Shown: positions 45,441 through 54,950, counted from the first letter of the stretch. The stretch: DNA of 64,000 bases from Ottowia flava (GCF_042680565.1 NZ_JBHUEJ010000019.1:124001-188000), one strand, 5' to 3'. A program made the numbers and translations. Notes: a model not told the origin generated them from the letters alone.

Positions 45441-46343
45441 ATGAATCGGCTTTCCACCACCTCATGGGCGGCTGCTCCCCGTGCTCGCGCCGCCCGCAGC
45501 GCAGACGGCTCTTCGACGACGCAGGACCTGCCGCCCAGCATCCGCTGGCGTCTGGAAGACATCGACCTCAGTGCCATCGACCATGCGCGCATCGCGGACA
45601 ACGAGGCGCTGTTCTATCTGCTGGTCAGCGCGTCCTTCATTGAGTCGGGCTCGGACCTGTACACCCGCAACCTGGTCGACCACTACGCCGATCACCCCCC
45701 CATCGCCGTTTGGTTGCGCGACCACTGGGAGCACGAAGAGCTGCAGCACGGTCGGGCCTTCGCCGCCTACGTGCAGGCGGCGTGGCCCGAGTTTCCCTGG
45801 CAGACCGCGTTCAACAGTTTCATCGCCGAGTACGGCGCCCTGTGCACCACCGAGGCGTTGGAGGACGACCGCACGCTGGAGCTGGCCGCGCGCTGCGTCG
45901 TCGAAACCGGCACCACCAGCTACTACCAGACGCTGCGGACTTTCAGCGACGAGCCCGTCCTGCAAACCCTGCTCGGCCACATCCGCGCCGACGAGGTCAG
46001 TCACTACAAGCACTTCCTGGCCTATTTCAAGCAACTGCGGGCCGCGCGCCCTGTGGCCCGCTGGCGCGTGGCGCGGGTGCTGGCGCGGCGCCTGCAGGAA
46101 ATCCGCGAATCCGACTCCGACATCGCCCTGCGCCACGTCTGGGCGCACAAGGGCCGACTGTTCCCGCACCACGCCGCGCGCGTCGAAGACGTCGCCGCGC
46201 GCCTGTACCCCTTGGTCAGCGACCGCCTCCCCGCCCAGCAGGCCGTGCGGATGCTGCTCAAACCGATGGCGCTGCCGCACTGGCTGGAAGCGCGGCTGGA
46301 GCGGCCCCTGGCGGCACTGGCGAGGCGGGTGCTGGACGCGTAG
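45441..46343 (+). CDS. Ferritin-like di-iron protein
   Basis: 300 residues with a four-helix bundle metal layout: NEALFYLLVSASFIESGS (first Glu), RDHWEHEELQHGRAF (E-E-x-x-H), EYGALCTTEALEDD and VVETGTTSYYQTLRTFSD (further ligands), and RADEVSHYKHFLAYF (D-E-x-x-H). The first ~35 residues are basic and Ala/Ser-rich, perhaps not part of the fold; the exact start is uncertain as 45441 lacks a good ribosome site. Family members include oxygenases and iron-storage-like proteins of unknown substrate; a specific reaction cannot be given. Confidence 0.75.
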   Translation: MNRLSTTSWAAAPRARAARSADGSSTTQDLPPSIRWRLEDIDLSAIDHARIADNEALFYLLVSASFIESGSDLYTRNLVDHYADHPPIAVWLRDHWEHEELQHGRAFAAYVQAAWPEFPWQTAFNSFIAEYGALCTTEALEDDRTLELAARCVVETGTTSYYQTLRTFSDEPVLQTLLGHIRADEVSHYKHFLAYFKQLRAARPVARWRVARVLARRLQEIRESDSDIALRHVWAHKGRLFPHHAARVEDVAARLYPLVSDRLPAQQAVRMLLKPMALPHWLEARLERPLAALARRVLDA

Positions 46344-46363
46344 GGCGCGCGGCGCCTTCTCAT

Positions 46364-46564
46364 GTGAATTACGTGAATTGGGGTCAGATCACTATTTTTC
46401 CCGGTGGCGCGGCCGGTCAGGTCTGGGCCAACGACGCGCCCAAGGTCTACCACTGCGCGAACGACAAGTTCTACGGCAAGACCAAGAAGGGCGAGTACAT
46501 GAGCGAAGCCGACGCCAAGGCCAAGGGCTTTCACGCCTCGCACGGCAAGGTCTGCGCGGGCTGA
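46364..46564 (+). pseudogene. Truncated small secreted protein lacking its signal peptide
   Basis: The segment WANDAPKVYHCANDKFYGKT to HASHGKVCAG (46428-46561) looks like the mature part of a small periplasmic protein with two Cys, normally preceded by a signal peptide. Here the upstream codons read VNYVNWGQITIFPGGAAGQV and no signal peptide exists in frame. The DNA just before it, GTGAATTACGTGAATTGGGG then TCAGATCAC, looks like the boundary of a REP-associated or IS-derived sequence, so the 5' end was probably replaced. In-frame GTG codons at 46364 and 46373 are the only early starts. Confidence 0.55.
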
Positions 46565-46671
46565 TCGGGCGGCGCAAGCCCTGGCGCCCGCTGCTGGGCC
46601 GGCTCCGCCGGTGCGCGGCGCCCCCGTTGGCCGGACGGCGTCATCGCTGCCCGGCCAACGTGCTCTTGCGC

Positions 46672-46741
46672 GGGTTTTGAATGAAATTGGCCTCTGGCCC
46701 TACAACCGCCTGCGCAGCAAGCTACGAATTCAGGAGTAATT
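46672..46741 (-). repeat. Repeat family A, copy 20
   Basis: GAAATTGGCCTCTGGCCCTA, CAACCGCCTGCGCAGCAAGC, TACGAATTCAGGAG on the plus strand, upstream of smc. Confidence 0.88.
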
Positions 46742-46856
46742 TTGGGCCCGAAACAGGGTGTGAAGCCCTCGTTGGCCGCCTGGGGCGCGGGCTGCCGCAC
46801 GGTATCATCGGTGGTTTGCCCCGTTTCTTTTTGCGCCCCGTGCGGGCTGCGCGCCA

Positions 46857-49800
46857 GTGCGACTCAACTCGATCAAGCTTTCGGGCTTCAAGTCCTTCGC
46901 CGAACCCACCAATTTCATGCTGCCGGGGCAGCTGGTCGGCGTGGTCGGGCCCAATGGCTGCGGCAAGTCCAACATCATGGACGCGGTGCGCTGGGTGCTG
47001 GGCGAATCCAAAGCGTCCGAACTGCGCGGCGAGTCCATGCAGGACGTCATCTTCAACGGCACCACCAGCCGCAAGCCCGCCAGCCGTTCGTCGGTCGAAC
47101 TGGTGTTCGACAACGCCGACCACCGCGCCGGCGGCCAATGGAGCCAGTTCACCGAGATCGCCGTCAAGCGCGTGCTGACGCGCGAGGGCGGCAGCAGCTA
47201 CTACATCAACAACCAGCCGGTACGCCGCCGCGACGTGCAGGACGTGTTCCTGGGCACCGGCCTCGGCCCGCGCGCCTACGCCATCATCGGCCAGGGCACG
47301 ATCAGCCGCATCATTGAAAGCCGCCCGGAAGAGCTGCGCCTGTTCCTGGAAGAAGCGGCCGGCGTGTCCAAGTACAAGGAACGCCGCCGCGAGACCGAAA
47401 ACCGCCTGTCCGACACGCGCGAGAACCTCACCCGCGTCGAAGACATCCTGCGCGAGCTGAACACCAACCTGGACAAGCTCGAGCGCCAGGCCGCCGTCGC
47501 CCAGCAGTACCAAAGCCTGCAGGCGGGCGCGGCCCTCAAGCAGAACCAGCTCTGGTTCTTGAAGCGCGCCGAGGCGGAAGAGGGCCAGGTCAAGCTCAAG
47601 GCCGACGCCGAGAAGGCCGTCACCGACCTCGAAGCCCGACTGGCCGACCTGCGCCACGTCGAAGCCGACCTCGAAGCCGTGCGCCAGGCCCACTACGCCG
47701 CCGGCGACCAGGTCAACCAGGCGCAAGGCCTGCTGTACGAAGCCAGCGCCGAAGTCGGCCGGCTCGAAGCCGAAATCCGCTTCGTCGTCGAAGGCCGCCA
47801 GCGCGCCGAAGCGCGGCTGGTGCAGTTGAAGGAGCAACTCGCCCATTGGGCCGACCGCAAGGCCGAGGCCGAGCTAGAAATCGAAACCCTGGCCGGACAG
47901 GCCGCCGAGGCCGAGGACCGCCACATCACCCTGGCAGCGCAGCTGGAAGACCAACAGCAGTCGCTGCCCGACATGGAAGACGCGCTGCGCGCTGCGCAAG
48001 GCAAGGCGACCGAGCAGCGCACCGCCGTGGCGCAGGTGCAGCAGCAGATCCAGGTGCTGGCGGCCGAGCAGCGCGGCATCGAAGAACAGTCGCGCCAGCT
48101 GAACCAGCGCCGCGAACGCCTGGCGACCGACAAGAACGCCCTGGCCGCGCCGGACGAGCAGCGGCTGCTCAATGTGCAGGAGCAACTGGCCGCCGCCGAA
48201 GAAACCCACGAGGTGGCCGACGCGCGCTTGCAAGAGCTGCAGGACAGCGTGCCCCAACTGGACGAGGCACGCCGCGCCGCGCAGCAGGCGGTCAACACTG
48301 AATCGGCGCGGCAAAGCGATTTGTCGGCGCGGCTGGACGCGCTGAAGGCGCTGCAGGACAAGGTCAAGACCGACGGCAAGCTGCAACCCTGGTTGAAAAA
48401 GCACGGGCTGGACGGCTTGCAAGGCCTGTGGAGCCGCATCCACGTCGAAGCCGGGTGGGAAAACGCCCTGGAAGCCGCCTTGCGCGAACGCATGGCCGCG
48501 CTGGAGGTCAGCCGCATCGACATGGTGAAAGCCTTCGCCAGCGACGCGCCGCCGGCCAAGCTGGCCTTCTACAGCCCTCCCGCCGGCGCGGTTTCGGCTG
48601 CGGGCGGCGCGCTGCCCGCGTTGGCCGATCTGCTGCGCCTGCACGACGCCAGTCAGAAGGCCTTGCTGGCCGACTGGCTGGCTGGCTGCTACACCGCGCC
48701 CACGCTGGACGACGCACTGGCGCAACGCAGTCAGCTGAAGACCGGCGAGGCGATCTACGTGCCGACTGGCCACGCCGTCAGCGCACACAGCGTGACGTTC
48801 TACGCGCCCGATTCCGAACAAGCCGGCCTGCTGGCGCGCGCGCAGGAGATTGAAAATCTGGACAAGCAGCTGCGCGCGCAGCAGCTGATCAACGAAGAAG
48901 CGCGCAGCGGCCTGGTGCGTGCCGAAGCGGCGTACAGCGATGCGTCGCAGCGCCTGGTCACGTCGCGCCGCGAAGCGGCCGAGGCCCAGCAGCGCGCACA
49001 CGAATTGCAGGTCGAAACCCTGCGCCTGACCCAGTTGGCCGAGCAGACCCGCGCGCGCAGCGAGCAGATCGCCGGCGACCTGGCCGAGGTCGACGCCGGC
49101 CTGGAAGCGCTGCAGGAGCGCCGCGTGACAGCCGAGGCGCGCTTTGAAGAGCTGGACATGCAGCTGGCCGACACGCAGGAACGCCATGCGCAACTGGACG
49201 AACGCGTGATCGAGGCCGAGCGCAAGCTGGCCGAAGCGCGCGAGCAGCAGCGCACGCTGGAGCGCCAGGCGCAGGAAGCCACCTTCGCGCAGCGCAGCCT
49301 GGAGGCGCGCCGCGGCGAACTGGCCCGCACCATCGACACCGCCGCGCAGCAAAGCGGCGCCATCGACACCGAACAGCAGCGCGCCGCCGAAGAGTTGGGC
49401 CGCCTGACCGACGCCGCCGCGCAGGCCGGTCTGCAGTCGGCCCTGGCGCTGAAGCTGGAGCGCGAACAAGCCCTGGGCGCGCAGCGCAGCACCTACGACG
49501 ATTTGACCGCCAAGCTGCGCGCGTCGGACGAGCGGCGCATGAAACTGGAGCGCGAACTTGACCCGCTGCGCCAGCGCATCACCGAATTCCAGCTCAAGGA
49601 GCAGGCCGCGCGCCTGGGCACCGAGCAGTACACGCAACTGCTGGCCGACGCCGAGGCCGACTTGGCCGCCGTCAGCCAGTCGATCGCCGAAGGCAATGTG
49701 CGCCTGACGGGCTTGCAGGGCGAGATTGAGCGCCTGCACCGCGAGATCCAGGCGCTGGGCGCCGTCAACCTGGCCGCGCTGGACGAGTTGACCAGTGCGC

Positions 49801-50372
49801 GCGAGCGCAAGACCTTCCTCGACGCGCAGTCGGCCGATCTGACCGAGGCCATGACCACGCTGGAAGACGCGATCAAGAAGATCGACGGCGAAACGCGCGA
49901 ACTGCTGGGCAGCACCTTCAACACCGTCAACGAGCACTTCGGCCGCATGTTCCCCGAGCTGTTCGGCGGCGGCAACGCCAAGCTGGTGATGACGGGCGAA
50001 GAAATCCTCGACTCGGGCGTGCAGGTCATGGCCCAGCCGCCGGGCAAGAAGAACCAGACCATCCACCTGCTGTCGGGCGGCGAAAAGGCGCTGACGGCGA
50101 TTGCGCTGGTGTTCGCCATCTTCCAGCTGAACCCCGCGCCTTTCTGCCTGCTGGACGAGGTCGACGCGCCGCTGGACGACGCCAACACCGAGCGTTACAG
50201 CAAGCTGGTCACCAAGATGAGCGGGCAGGGCACGCAGTTCTTGTTCATCAGCCACAACAAGATCGCCATGGAAATGGCCGAGCAGCTGATCGGCGTGACC
50301 ATGCAGGAGCAGGGTGTGTCGCGGATCGTGGCGGTGGATATGGAATCTGCGGTCGGGATGGCAGAAATATGA
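46857..50372 (+). CDS. smc: Chromosome segregation protein SMC
   Basis: 1171 residues, ATPase that organises and condenses the chromosome with ScpA and ScpB. N-terminal head with Walker A VVGPNGCGKSNIMDAVRW (about 28-45); long coiled coil (about 170-510); hinge around 515-640 (WLKKHGLDGLQGLWSRIHVE, YVPTGHAVSAHSVTFY); second coiled coil; C-terminal head with signature LSGGEKALTAIALVFAIF and Walker B FCLLDEVDAPLDDAN. Start is GTG at 46857, as no ATG precedes the conserved RLNSIKLSGFKSF. Followed by zipA and ligA, a common order in Burkholderiales. Confidence 0.96.
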   Translation: MRLNSIKLSGFKSFAEPTNFMLPGQLVGVVGPNGCGKSNIMDAVRWVLGESKASELRGESMQDVIFNGTTSRKPASRSSVELVFDNADHRAGGQWSQFTEIAVKRVLTREGGSSYYINNQPVRRRDVQDVFLGTGLGPRAYAIIGQGTISRIIESRPEELRLFLEEAAGVSKYKERRRETENRLSDTRENLTRVEDILRELNTNLDKLERQAAVAQQYQSLQAGAALKQNQLWFLKRAEAEEGQVKLKADAEKAVTDLEARLADLRHVEADLEAVRQAHYAAGDQVNQAQGLLYEASAEVGRLEAEIRFVVEGRQRAEARLVQLKEQLAHWADRKAEAELEIETLAGQAAEAEDRHITLAAQLEDQQQSLPDMEDALRAAQGKATEQRTAVAQVQQQIQVLAAEQRGIEEQSRQLNQRRERLATDKNALAAPDEQRLLNVQEQLAAAEETHEVADARLQELQDSVPQLDEARRAAQQAVNTESARQSDLSARLDALKALQDKVKTDGKLQPWLKKHGLDGLQGLWSRIHVEAGWENALEAALRERMAALEVSRIDMVKAFASDAPPAKLAFYSPPAGAVSAAGGALPALADLLRLHDASQKALLADWLAGCYTAPTLDDALAQRSQLKTGEAIYVPTGHAVSAHSVTFYAPDSEQAGLLARAQEIENLDKQLRAQQLINEEARSGLVRAEAAYSDASQRLVTSRREAAEAQQRAHELQVETLRLTQLAEQTRARSEQIAGDLAEVDAGLEALQERRVTAEARFEELDMQLADTQERHAQLDERVIEAERKLAEAREQQRTLERQAQEATFAQRSLEARRGELARTIDTAAQQSGAIDTEQQRAAEELGRLTDAAAQAGLQSALALKLEREQALGAQRSTYDDLTAKLRASDERRMKLERELDPLRQRITEFQLKEQAARLGTEQYTQLLADAEADLAAVSQSIAEGNVRLTGLQGEIERLHREIQALGAVNLAALDELTSARERKTFLDAQSADLTEAMTTLEDAIKKIDGETRELLGSTFNTVNEHFGRMFPELFGGGNAKLVMTGEEILDSGVQVMAQPPGKKNQTIHLLSGGEKALTAIALVFAIFQLNPAPFCLLDEVDAPLDDANTERYSKLVTKMSGQGTQFLFISHNKIAMEMAEQLIGVTMQEQGVSRIVAVDMESAVGMAEI

Positions 50373-50631
50373 GGCACCCCCCTGAGTCGCCTCGCGGCGC
50401 CTTCCCCCCTCACTCTCCGCGCTGCGCGCTGCGGGAGGGGGGACAACGCCAGTGCTCGGTGCAAGCCCGAGCACGGCGTTCGCTGGGGCGGCGGGCTTCG
50501 CCGCCGCGGGCGCGCGGTTGTGCTGAGGGTGGCTGGGCTTTTGCCGTCGGCGTGATCAGCTGCACCGGCACGGAACCGGCACGACAGAACGCAATCCCAG
50601 CGAGGGGCGTTGCCCTGGGAGTCACAAGAAG
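50373..50631. other. smc-zipA spacer with GC-rich element
   Basis: 259 bp. The first part is a family B element (50375-50443). A GGCGGCGGGCTTCGCCGCC hairpin lies near 50489-50508. Nothing else recognised; a zipA promoter may be near 50560-50610. Confidence 0.4.
50375..50443. repeat. GC-rich intergenic element, family B copy
   Basis: CCCCCCTGAGTCGCCTCGCG, GCGCCTTCCCCCC, CGCGCTGCGCGCTGCGGGAG, GGGGGAC; aligns with the reverse complement of 16044-16136. Self-complementary ends suggest a structured RNA or protein-binding element. Confidence 0.6.
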
Positions 50632-51777
50632 ATGAGTGCTTTGCAAGTGGGCCTGGCGGTGGCGGGTGGGTTGATTCTGGGTGGGGTGATCGCCTACAAC
50701 ACCTGGAATGCGCGGCGCAATGAGCCGCGGCAGGCGCAGCCGGACGAGCCGGCGGGGCCGCGCGTGGAACAGGTGGAGCGCGCCGAGCCGGGCATGGATG
50801 GCGCGCCGCTGTCGGCCGAGCGCATGGAGCCGGTGCTGGACGGCGAGTTGCGCGACCCGGCGCCAGCGCGGGCCGATTTCACGTCTGCCGCCGACGCCCC
50901 GGCCGATTTCGCCAGCACCACCACGCTGGCCATGCTGCCGCTGCCGGACCGTTCGCCGCACCTTGACGCGCTGATCGACGTGATCGCGCCGATCGCGCTG
51001 GACGGGCGGGTGGTGTCGGGCGACGCGGTGCTGGCCGCCTTGCCGGCGACGCGGCGCGTGGGCAGCAAGCGCTTTCTGGTGGAAGGGCAGAGCGAGGCCA
51101 CCGGCGACTGGGAGCCCCCGGCCGCCGGCAAGCGCTATTCCGCGCTGCAGGCCGGCGTGCAGTTGGCCAACCGCACCGGCGCACTGAACGAGATCGAATA
51201 CTCCGAATTCGTCGTCAAGACCGAACGCTTTGCCGAAACGGTGGGCGGCGCGGCCGAGCTGCCCGACATGCTGCACGAAGTGGCCCGCGCGCGCGAACTC
51301 GACCAGTTCGCCAGCCAGCACGACGCGCAGTTGGGCTTCACCCTGCGCGCGCGCGGCGCGGCCTGGAGCCCCGGCTTCGTGCAGCAGCAGGCGGCGCGCA
51401 TCGGCTTTGTTGCCGGCTCGATCCCCGGGCGCATGGTGCTGGCCTCCAGTGTGACCGGCCTGCCGCCCGTGCTGGACCTGAGCTACGACGCCCAGGCCGC
51501 CCTGGCCGAAGACCCGGCGCACACCGCCATCACTGAAGTCACGCTGAACCTGGACGTGCCGCAGGTGCACCGCGAAGAGCGCCCCTTCGAGCGCCTGCGC
51601 GACGCCGCCTTCGCGCTGGCCGAGGCGATGGACGGCGTCATCACCGACGACGCGCGCCAGCCGCTGCGCCCCGAGATGATCGACACCATCGGCGCCGACT
51701 TGACGCGCCTGTACGACACGCTGGACGCGCACGACCTGGCCGCCGGATCGGCCCAGGCGCGGCGTCTGTTCAGCTGA
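50632..51777 (+). CDS. zipA: Cell division protein ZipA homologue
   Basis: 381 residues. A single N-terminal membrane segment (LQVGLAVAGGLILGGVIAYN, residues 4-23) is followed by a basic patch, a Pro/Ala/Glu-rich linker, and from about residue 225 a ZipA C-terminal FtsZ-binding domain (LGFTLRARGAAWSPGFVQQQ, ARIGFVAGSIPGRMVLAS, ITEVTLNLDVPQVHREERPF). It anchors the FtsZ ring to the membrane. Placement between smc and ligA supports the call, since beta-proteobacterial ZipA is divergent in sequence. Confidence 0.82.
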   Translation: MSALQVGLAVAGGLILGGVIAYNTWNARRNEPRQAQPDEPAGPRVEQVERAEPGMDGAPLSAERMEPVLDGELRDPAPARADFTSAADAPADFASTTTLAMLPLPDRSPHLDALIDVIAPIALDGRVVSGDAVLAALPATRRVGSKRFLVEGQSEATGDWEPPAAGKRYSALQAGVQLANRTGALNEIEYSEFVVKTERFAETVGGAAELPDMLHEVARARELDQFASQHDAQLGFTLRARGAAWSPGFVQQQAARIGFVAGSIPGRMVLASSVTGLPPVLDLSYDAQAALAEDPAHTAITEVTLNLDVPQVHREERPFERLRDAAFALAEAMDGVITDDARQPLRPEMIDTIGADLTRLYDTLDAHDLAAGSAQARRLFS

Positions 51778-51781
51778 GCCG

Positions 51782-51845
51782 TTTTTTGAATCATTTGTGC
51801 CGCTGGCCCTACGGGGACCTGCGCAGGCAGCTATGAAATCAGAAG
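51782..51845 (-). repeat. Repeat family A, copy 21 (contains the ligA start)
   Basis: GCCGCTGGCCCTACGGGGAC, CTGCGCAGGCAGCTATGAAA, TCAGAAGC on the plus strand. Fills the zipA-ligA spacer; the ligA ATG and codons KSEA fall inside it. Confidence 0.88.
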
Positions 51846-53992
51846 CACATGTCGCCGCCCAGGCGTCACAGTTGCGCGCCGCCCTGAACCGCGCGGCGCA
51901 CCAGTACTACACGCTGGACGCGCCCGAGCTGCCGGACGCTGAATACGACAAGCTGTTCCAGCAGCTGCAGGCGCTGGAGGCCGCGCACCCCGAGCTGCGC
52001 ACGCCCGATTCGCCCACCCAGCGCGTGGGCGGCACGGTGCTGGACGGCTTCACGCCGGTGCGGCATGCCGTGCCCATGCTCAGCATCCGCACCGAAACCG
52101 ACACCACGCCCGCCGGGGCCGAGAAGTTCGACCAGCAGGTGCGCAACTACCTGGCGGCGGAGCAGCGCCGCACCGAGCTGAAAACGACCGATCCGCGCCA
52201 CCGCGCCACGCCGCTCGGTCCCGACGCCACGGCCGTGCTGGCAGGCGCGCCGGTCGGCTACGTGGCCGAGCCCAAGTTCGACGGCCTGGCCATCAGCCTG
52301 CGCTATGAAAACGGTGTGCTGGTGCAGGCCGCCACGCGCGGCGACGGCGAAACGGGCGAAGACGTCACGCAGAACATCCGCACCATCCGGCAGATCCCGC
52401 TGACGCTGCACGCCGGCAAAGCGGCCGAATTTGCGGTGCCACCGCTGCTGGAAGTGCGCGGCGAGGTCTACATGCGCCGAGACGATTTTGAAGCGCTGAA
52501 CGAACGCATGCGCGAACGCCTGGCCGCGGGCGACAAGGGTGCCAAGACCTTCGTCAACCCGCGCAACGCGGCGGCGGGCGCGGTGCGCCAGCTCGACCCG
52601 GCCATCGCGGCGCAGCGGCCGCTCAGCTTCTTCGCCTACGGCCTGGGCGAGGTGACGCCAGCGGCCGACGGTGGGCCCGATTTCACGTCGCACTGGCAGG
52701 TCATGCAGACGCTGAAATCATGGGGTTTTCCAGTCTCAGAGCTTATCAGGCAAGCGCAGGCAGCTTCTGATTTGATAGCGTACCACGCCGACATCGCAGC
52801 CCAGCGCGACGCGCTGCCGTTCGACATCGACGGCGTGGTTTACAAGGTCGACAGCCTGGCGCTGCAGCGCGAGCTGGGGTTCGTGTCGCGCGAGCCGCGC
52901 TGGGCGGTGGCGCACAAGTACCCGGCGCAGGAACAGTTGACCACCGTGCAGGCGATCGACATCCAGGTCGGCCGCACCGGCAAGCTGACGCCGGTCGCCA
53001 AGCTGGCCCCGGTGTTCGTCGGCGGCGTGACGGTGACCAACGCCACGCTGCACAACGAGCTGGAAGCGCGCCGCAAGGACGTGCGCGTGGGCGACACGGT
53101 GATCGTGCGCCGCGCGGGCGACGTGATCCCCGAAGTGGTCAGCGTGCTGCCCGACAAGCGCGCGCCTGGCGCGCCCGAATTCACCATGCCCACGCACTGC
53201 CCGGTGTGCGGCAGCGACGTGGTGCGCGAAGAGGGCGAGGCCGACCACCGCTGCACCGGCGGCCTGTTCTGCGGCGCGCAGCGCAAGCAGGCGCTGCTGC
53301 ACTTCGCCAGCCGCCGCGCGCTGGACATCGAAGGCCTGGGCGACAAGCTGGTCGAACAGCTGGTTGACGGCGGTGTGGTCAAGGTCTTGCCGGACGTCTA
53401 CAAGCTGGGCCTGACCAGCCTCGCCGCACTCGACCGCATGGCCGACAAGTCGGCGCAGAACCTGCTGGACGCGCTGCAAAAATCGAAGCAGACCACGCTG
53501 GCGCGTTTTCTGTACGCGCTCGGTATCCGCCACGTCGGCGAGACCACGGCCAAGGACGTGGCGCGCCACTTCGGCCAGCTGGACGCGATCATGGGCGCCA
53601 GCGTCGACCAACTGCTGCAAGTGCCCGACGTCGGCCCGGTGGTGGCCGAAAGCATCCACACCTTCTTCGCCCAGCCGCACAACCGCGAGGTGGTCGAACA
53701 GCTGCGCGCCGCCGGTGTGACCTGGAACGAGGGCGAGCCCGTCGCCAACGCCGTGCTGCCGCTGACCGGCAAGACCTTTGTGCTCACCGGCACGCTGCCT
53801 ACGCTCAGCCGCGACGACGCCAAGGCGCTGCTGGAAGCGCAAGGCGCCAAGGTGGCCGGCAGCGTCAGCAAGAAGACCAGCTACGTCGTCGCTGGCGAAG
53901 AGGCCGGCAGCAAGCTGGACAAGGCGCGCGAGCTGGGCGTGCCGGTGCTGGACGAAGCCGGCATGCAGGCGCTGCTGGCTGGGCTGGGCTGA
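51833..53992 (+). CDS. ligA: NAD-dependent DNA ligase
   Basis: 719 residues, seals nicks using NAD. The adenylated Lys is in AEPKFDGLAISLRYENG (about residue 142). Domain Ia (HQYYTLDAPELPDAEYDKLF) binds NAD; the OB fold is at about 340-420; the zinc finger is CPVCGSDV...CTGGLFCGA; helix-hairpin-helix repeats follow; a BRCT domain (about 645-715, LTGKTFVLTGTLPTLSRDDA) ends the protein. The ATG at 51833 is preferred to an in-frame GTG at 51797; both lie in repeat A copy 21. A second repeat-like segment (copy 22) falls at about residues 300-316, SELIRQAQAASDLIAY, but the total length of that loop is as in E. coli LigA. Confidence 0.95.
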   Translation: MKSEAHVAAQASQLRAALNRAAHQYYTLDAPELPDAEYDKLFQQLQALEAAHPELRTPDSPTQRVGGTVLDGFTPVRHAVPMLSIRTETDTTPAGAEKFDQQVRNYLAAEQRRTELKTTDPRHRATPLGPDATAVLAGAPVGYVAEPKFDGLAISLRYENGVLVQAATRGDGETGEDVTQNIRTIRQIPLTLHAGKAAEFAVPPLLEVRGEVYMRRDDFEALNERMRERLAAGDKGAKTFVNPRNAAAGAVRQLDPAIAAQRPLSFFAYGLGEVTPAADGGPDFTSHWQVMQTLKSWGFPVSELIRQAQAASDLIAYHADIAAQRDALPFDIDGVVYKVDSLALQRELGFVSREPRWAVAHKYPAQEQLTTVQAIDIQVGRTGKLTPVAKLAPVFVGGVTVTNATLHNELEARRKDVRVGDTVIVRRAGDVIPEVVSVLPDKRAPGAPEFTMPTHCPVCGSDVVREEGEADHRCTGGLFCGAQRKQALLHFASRRALDIEGLGDKLVEQLVDGGVVKVLPDVYKLGLTSLAALDRMADKSAQNLLDALQKSKQTTLARFLYALGIRHVGETTAKDVARHFGQLDAIMGASVDQLLQVPDVGPVVAESIHTFFAQPHNREVVEQLRAAGVTWNEGEPVANAVLPLTGKTFVLTGTLPTLSRDDAKALLEAQGAKVAGSVSKKTSYVVAGEEAGSKLDKARELGVPVLDEAGMQALLAGLG
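52712..52780 (-). repeat. Repeat family A-like segment, copy 22 (inside ligA)
   Basis: AGAGCTTATCAGGCAAGCGC, AGGCAGCTTCTGATTTGATA, GCG on the plus strand. The GCGCAGGCAGCT core and TTTGATAGCG flank match, but the encoded loop has normal length, so chance or replacement, rather than insertion, is possible. Confidence 0.55.
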
Positions 53993-54011
53993 GGCCTTGC
54001 AGCAGCGCGCC

Positions 54012-54950
54012 ATGCGCAGCGGCCCGCACAACGATCTGCGCCTGGGCATCGACCTGGGCGGCACCAAGATCGAGATCGCTGCGCTGGATGCGGCCGGCGC
54101 CTTTGTCCTGCGCGAGCGTGTGGACACGCCGCAAGGCGGCTACCACGCCACGCTGGTGGCGATCGCCGAGCTGGTGCACGCCGCCGAAGCGCGGTTGGGC
54201 GGAACTGGGTTGCCGCTGGGCGTTGGCATTCCCGGCAGCCTCTCGCCCGTCACCGGGCGGGTGCGCAACGCCAATTCCACGGCGCTGAACGGCCAGGCGC
54301 TGCAGCAGGACCTGAACGCCTTGCTGCAGCGGCCGGTGCGGCTGGAGAACGACGCCAACTGCCTGGCGCTGTCCGAAGCGACCGATGGCGCCGGGGCGGG
54401 GCAGGGCGTGGTGTTCGCTGCCATCCTGGGCACCGGCGTCGGTGCGGGTGTGTCGGTACACGGACACATCCTGCGCGGACGCAACGGCATCGCCGGCGAA
54501 TGGGGCCACAACCCGTTCGCTCGTGGCGCAGGCGACGGGCCAGCCCTGCGCTGCTGGTGCGGGCGCGCCGATTGCGTCGAAACCTGGCTGTCCGGGCCAG
54601 CGCTGGCGACGGACCATCTGCGCCACACCGGCCAGGCGCTCGCGGCGCCGGCCATCGTGACGGCAGCGGGGGCGGGCGATGCCGGCGCGCAAGCTTCGTG
54701 GGGGCGGTACGCCGACCGCTTGGCCCGCGCGCTGGCGCAGGTGGTCAACGTGCTGGATCCGAACGTCATCGTGCTGGGCGGCGGGATGAGCAATGTCGCC
54801 GCGCTCTACACCGATGTGCCGCGCCTTTGGGGCGAGCACATCTTCAGCGACCAGGTCGCCACGCGCCTGCTGCCGGCCCGGCACGGTGATTCCTCGGGGG
54901 TACGAGGGGCGGCGTGGCTGTCCGCGCCGCCGCGCGCCGCGCTGGATTGA
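54012..54950 (+). CDS. ROK-family sugar kinase
   Basis: 312 residues, ASKHA-fold kinase. Phosphate loop LGIDLGGTKIEIAALD (about 10-25); GVGIPGSLSPVTG; ENDANCLALSEA; catalytic region ILGTGVGAGVSVHG; zinc-type motif CWCGRADCVETWLSG with GEWGHNPF just before it. Relatives are fructokinases, N-acetylglucosamine kinases or glucokinases; NANSTALNGQALQQDL-type sequence is closest to the fructokinase/NagK (Mak-like) group, but the substrate is not settled. The ATG at 54012 follows the ligA stop by 19 bp, suggesting readthrough transcription. Confidence 0.88.
   Translation: MRSGPHNDLRLGIDLGGTKIEIAALDAAGAFVLRERVDTPQGGYHATLVAIAELVHAAEARLGGTGLPLGVGIPGSLSPVTGRVRNANSTALNGQALQQDLNALLQRPVRLENDANCLALSEATDGAGAGQGVVFAAILGTGVGAGVSVHGHILRGRNGIAGEWGHNPFARGAGDGPALRCWCGRADCVETWLSGPALATDHLRHTGQALAAPAIVTAAGAGDAGAQASWGRYADRLARALAQVVNVLDPNVIVLGGGMSNVAALYTDVPRLWGEHIFSDQVATRLLPARHGDSSGVRGAAWLSAPPRAALD

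Noticed and set aside
47874..50474. Long minus-strand open frame opposite smc
   Set aside because: Low-complexity Gly/Gln/Leu/Ala composition in the shadow of smc; no family resemblance.
52712..52780. Firm claim that repeat copy 22 inserted into ligA
   Set aside because: The loop has the same length as in E. coli LigA, so insertion is not shown; kept only as a tentative match.
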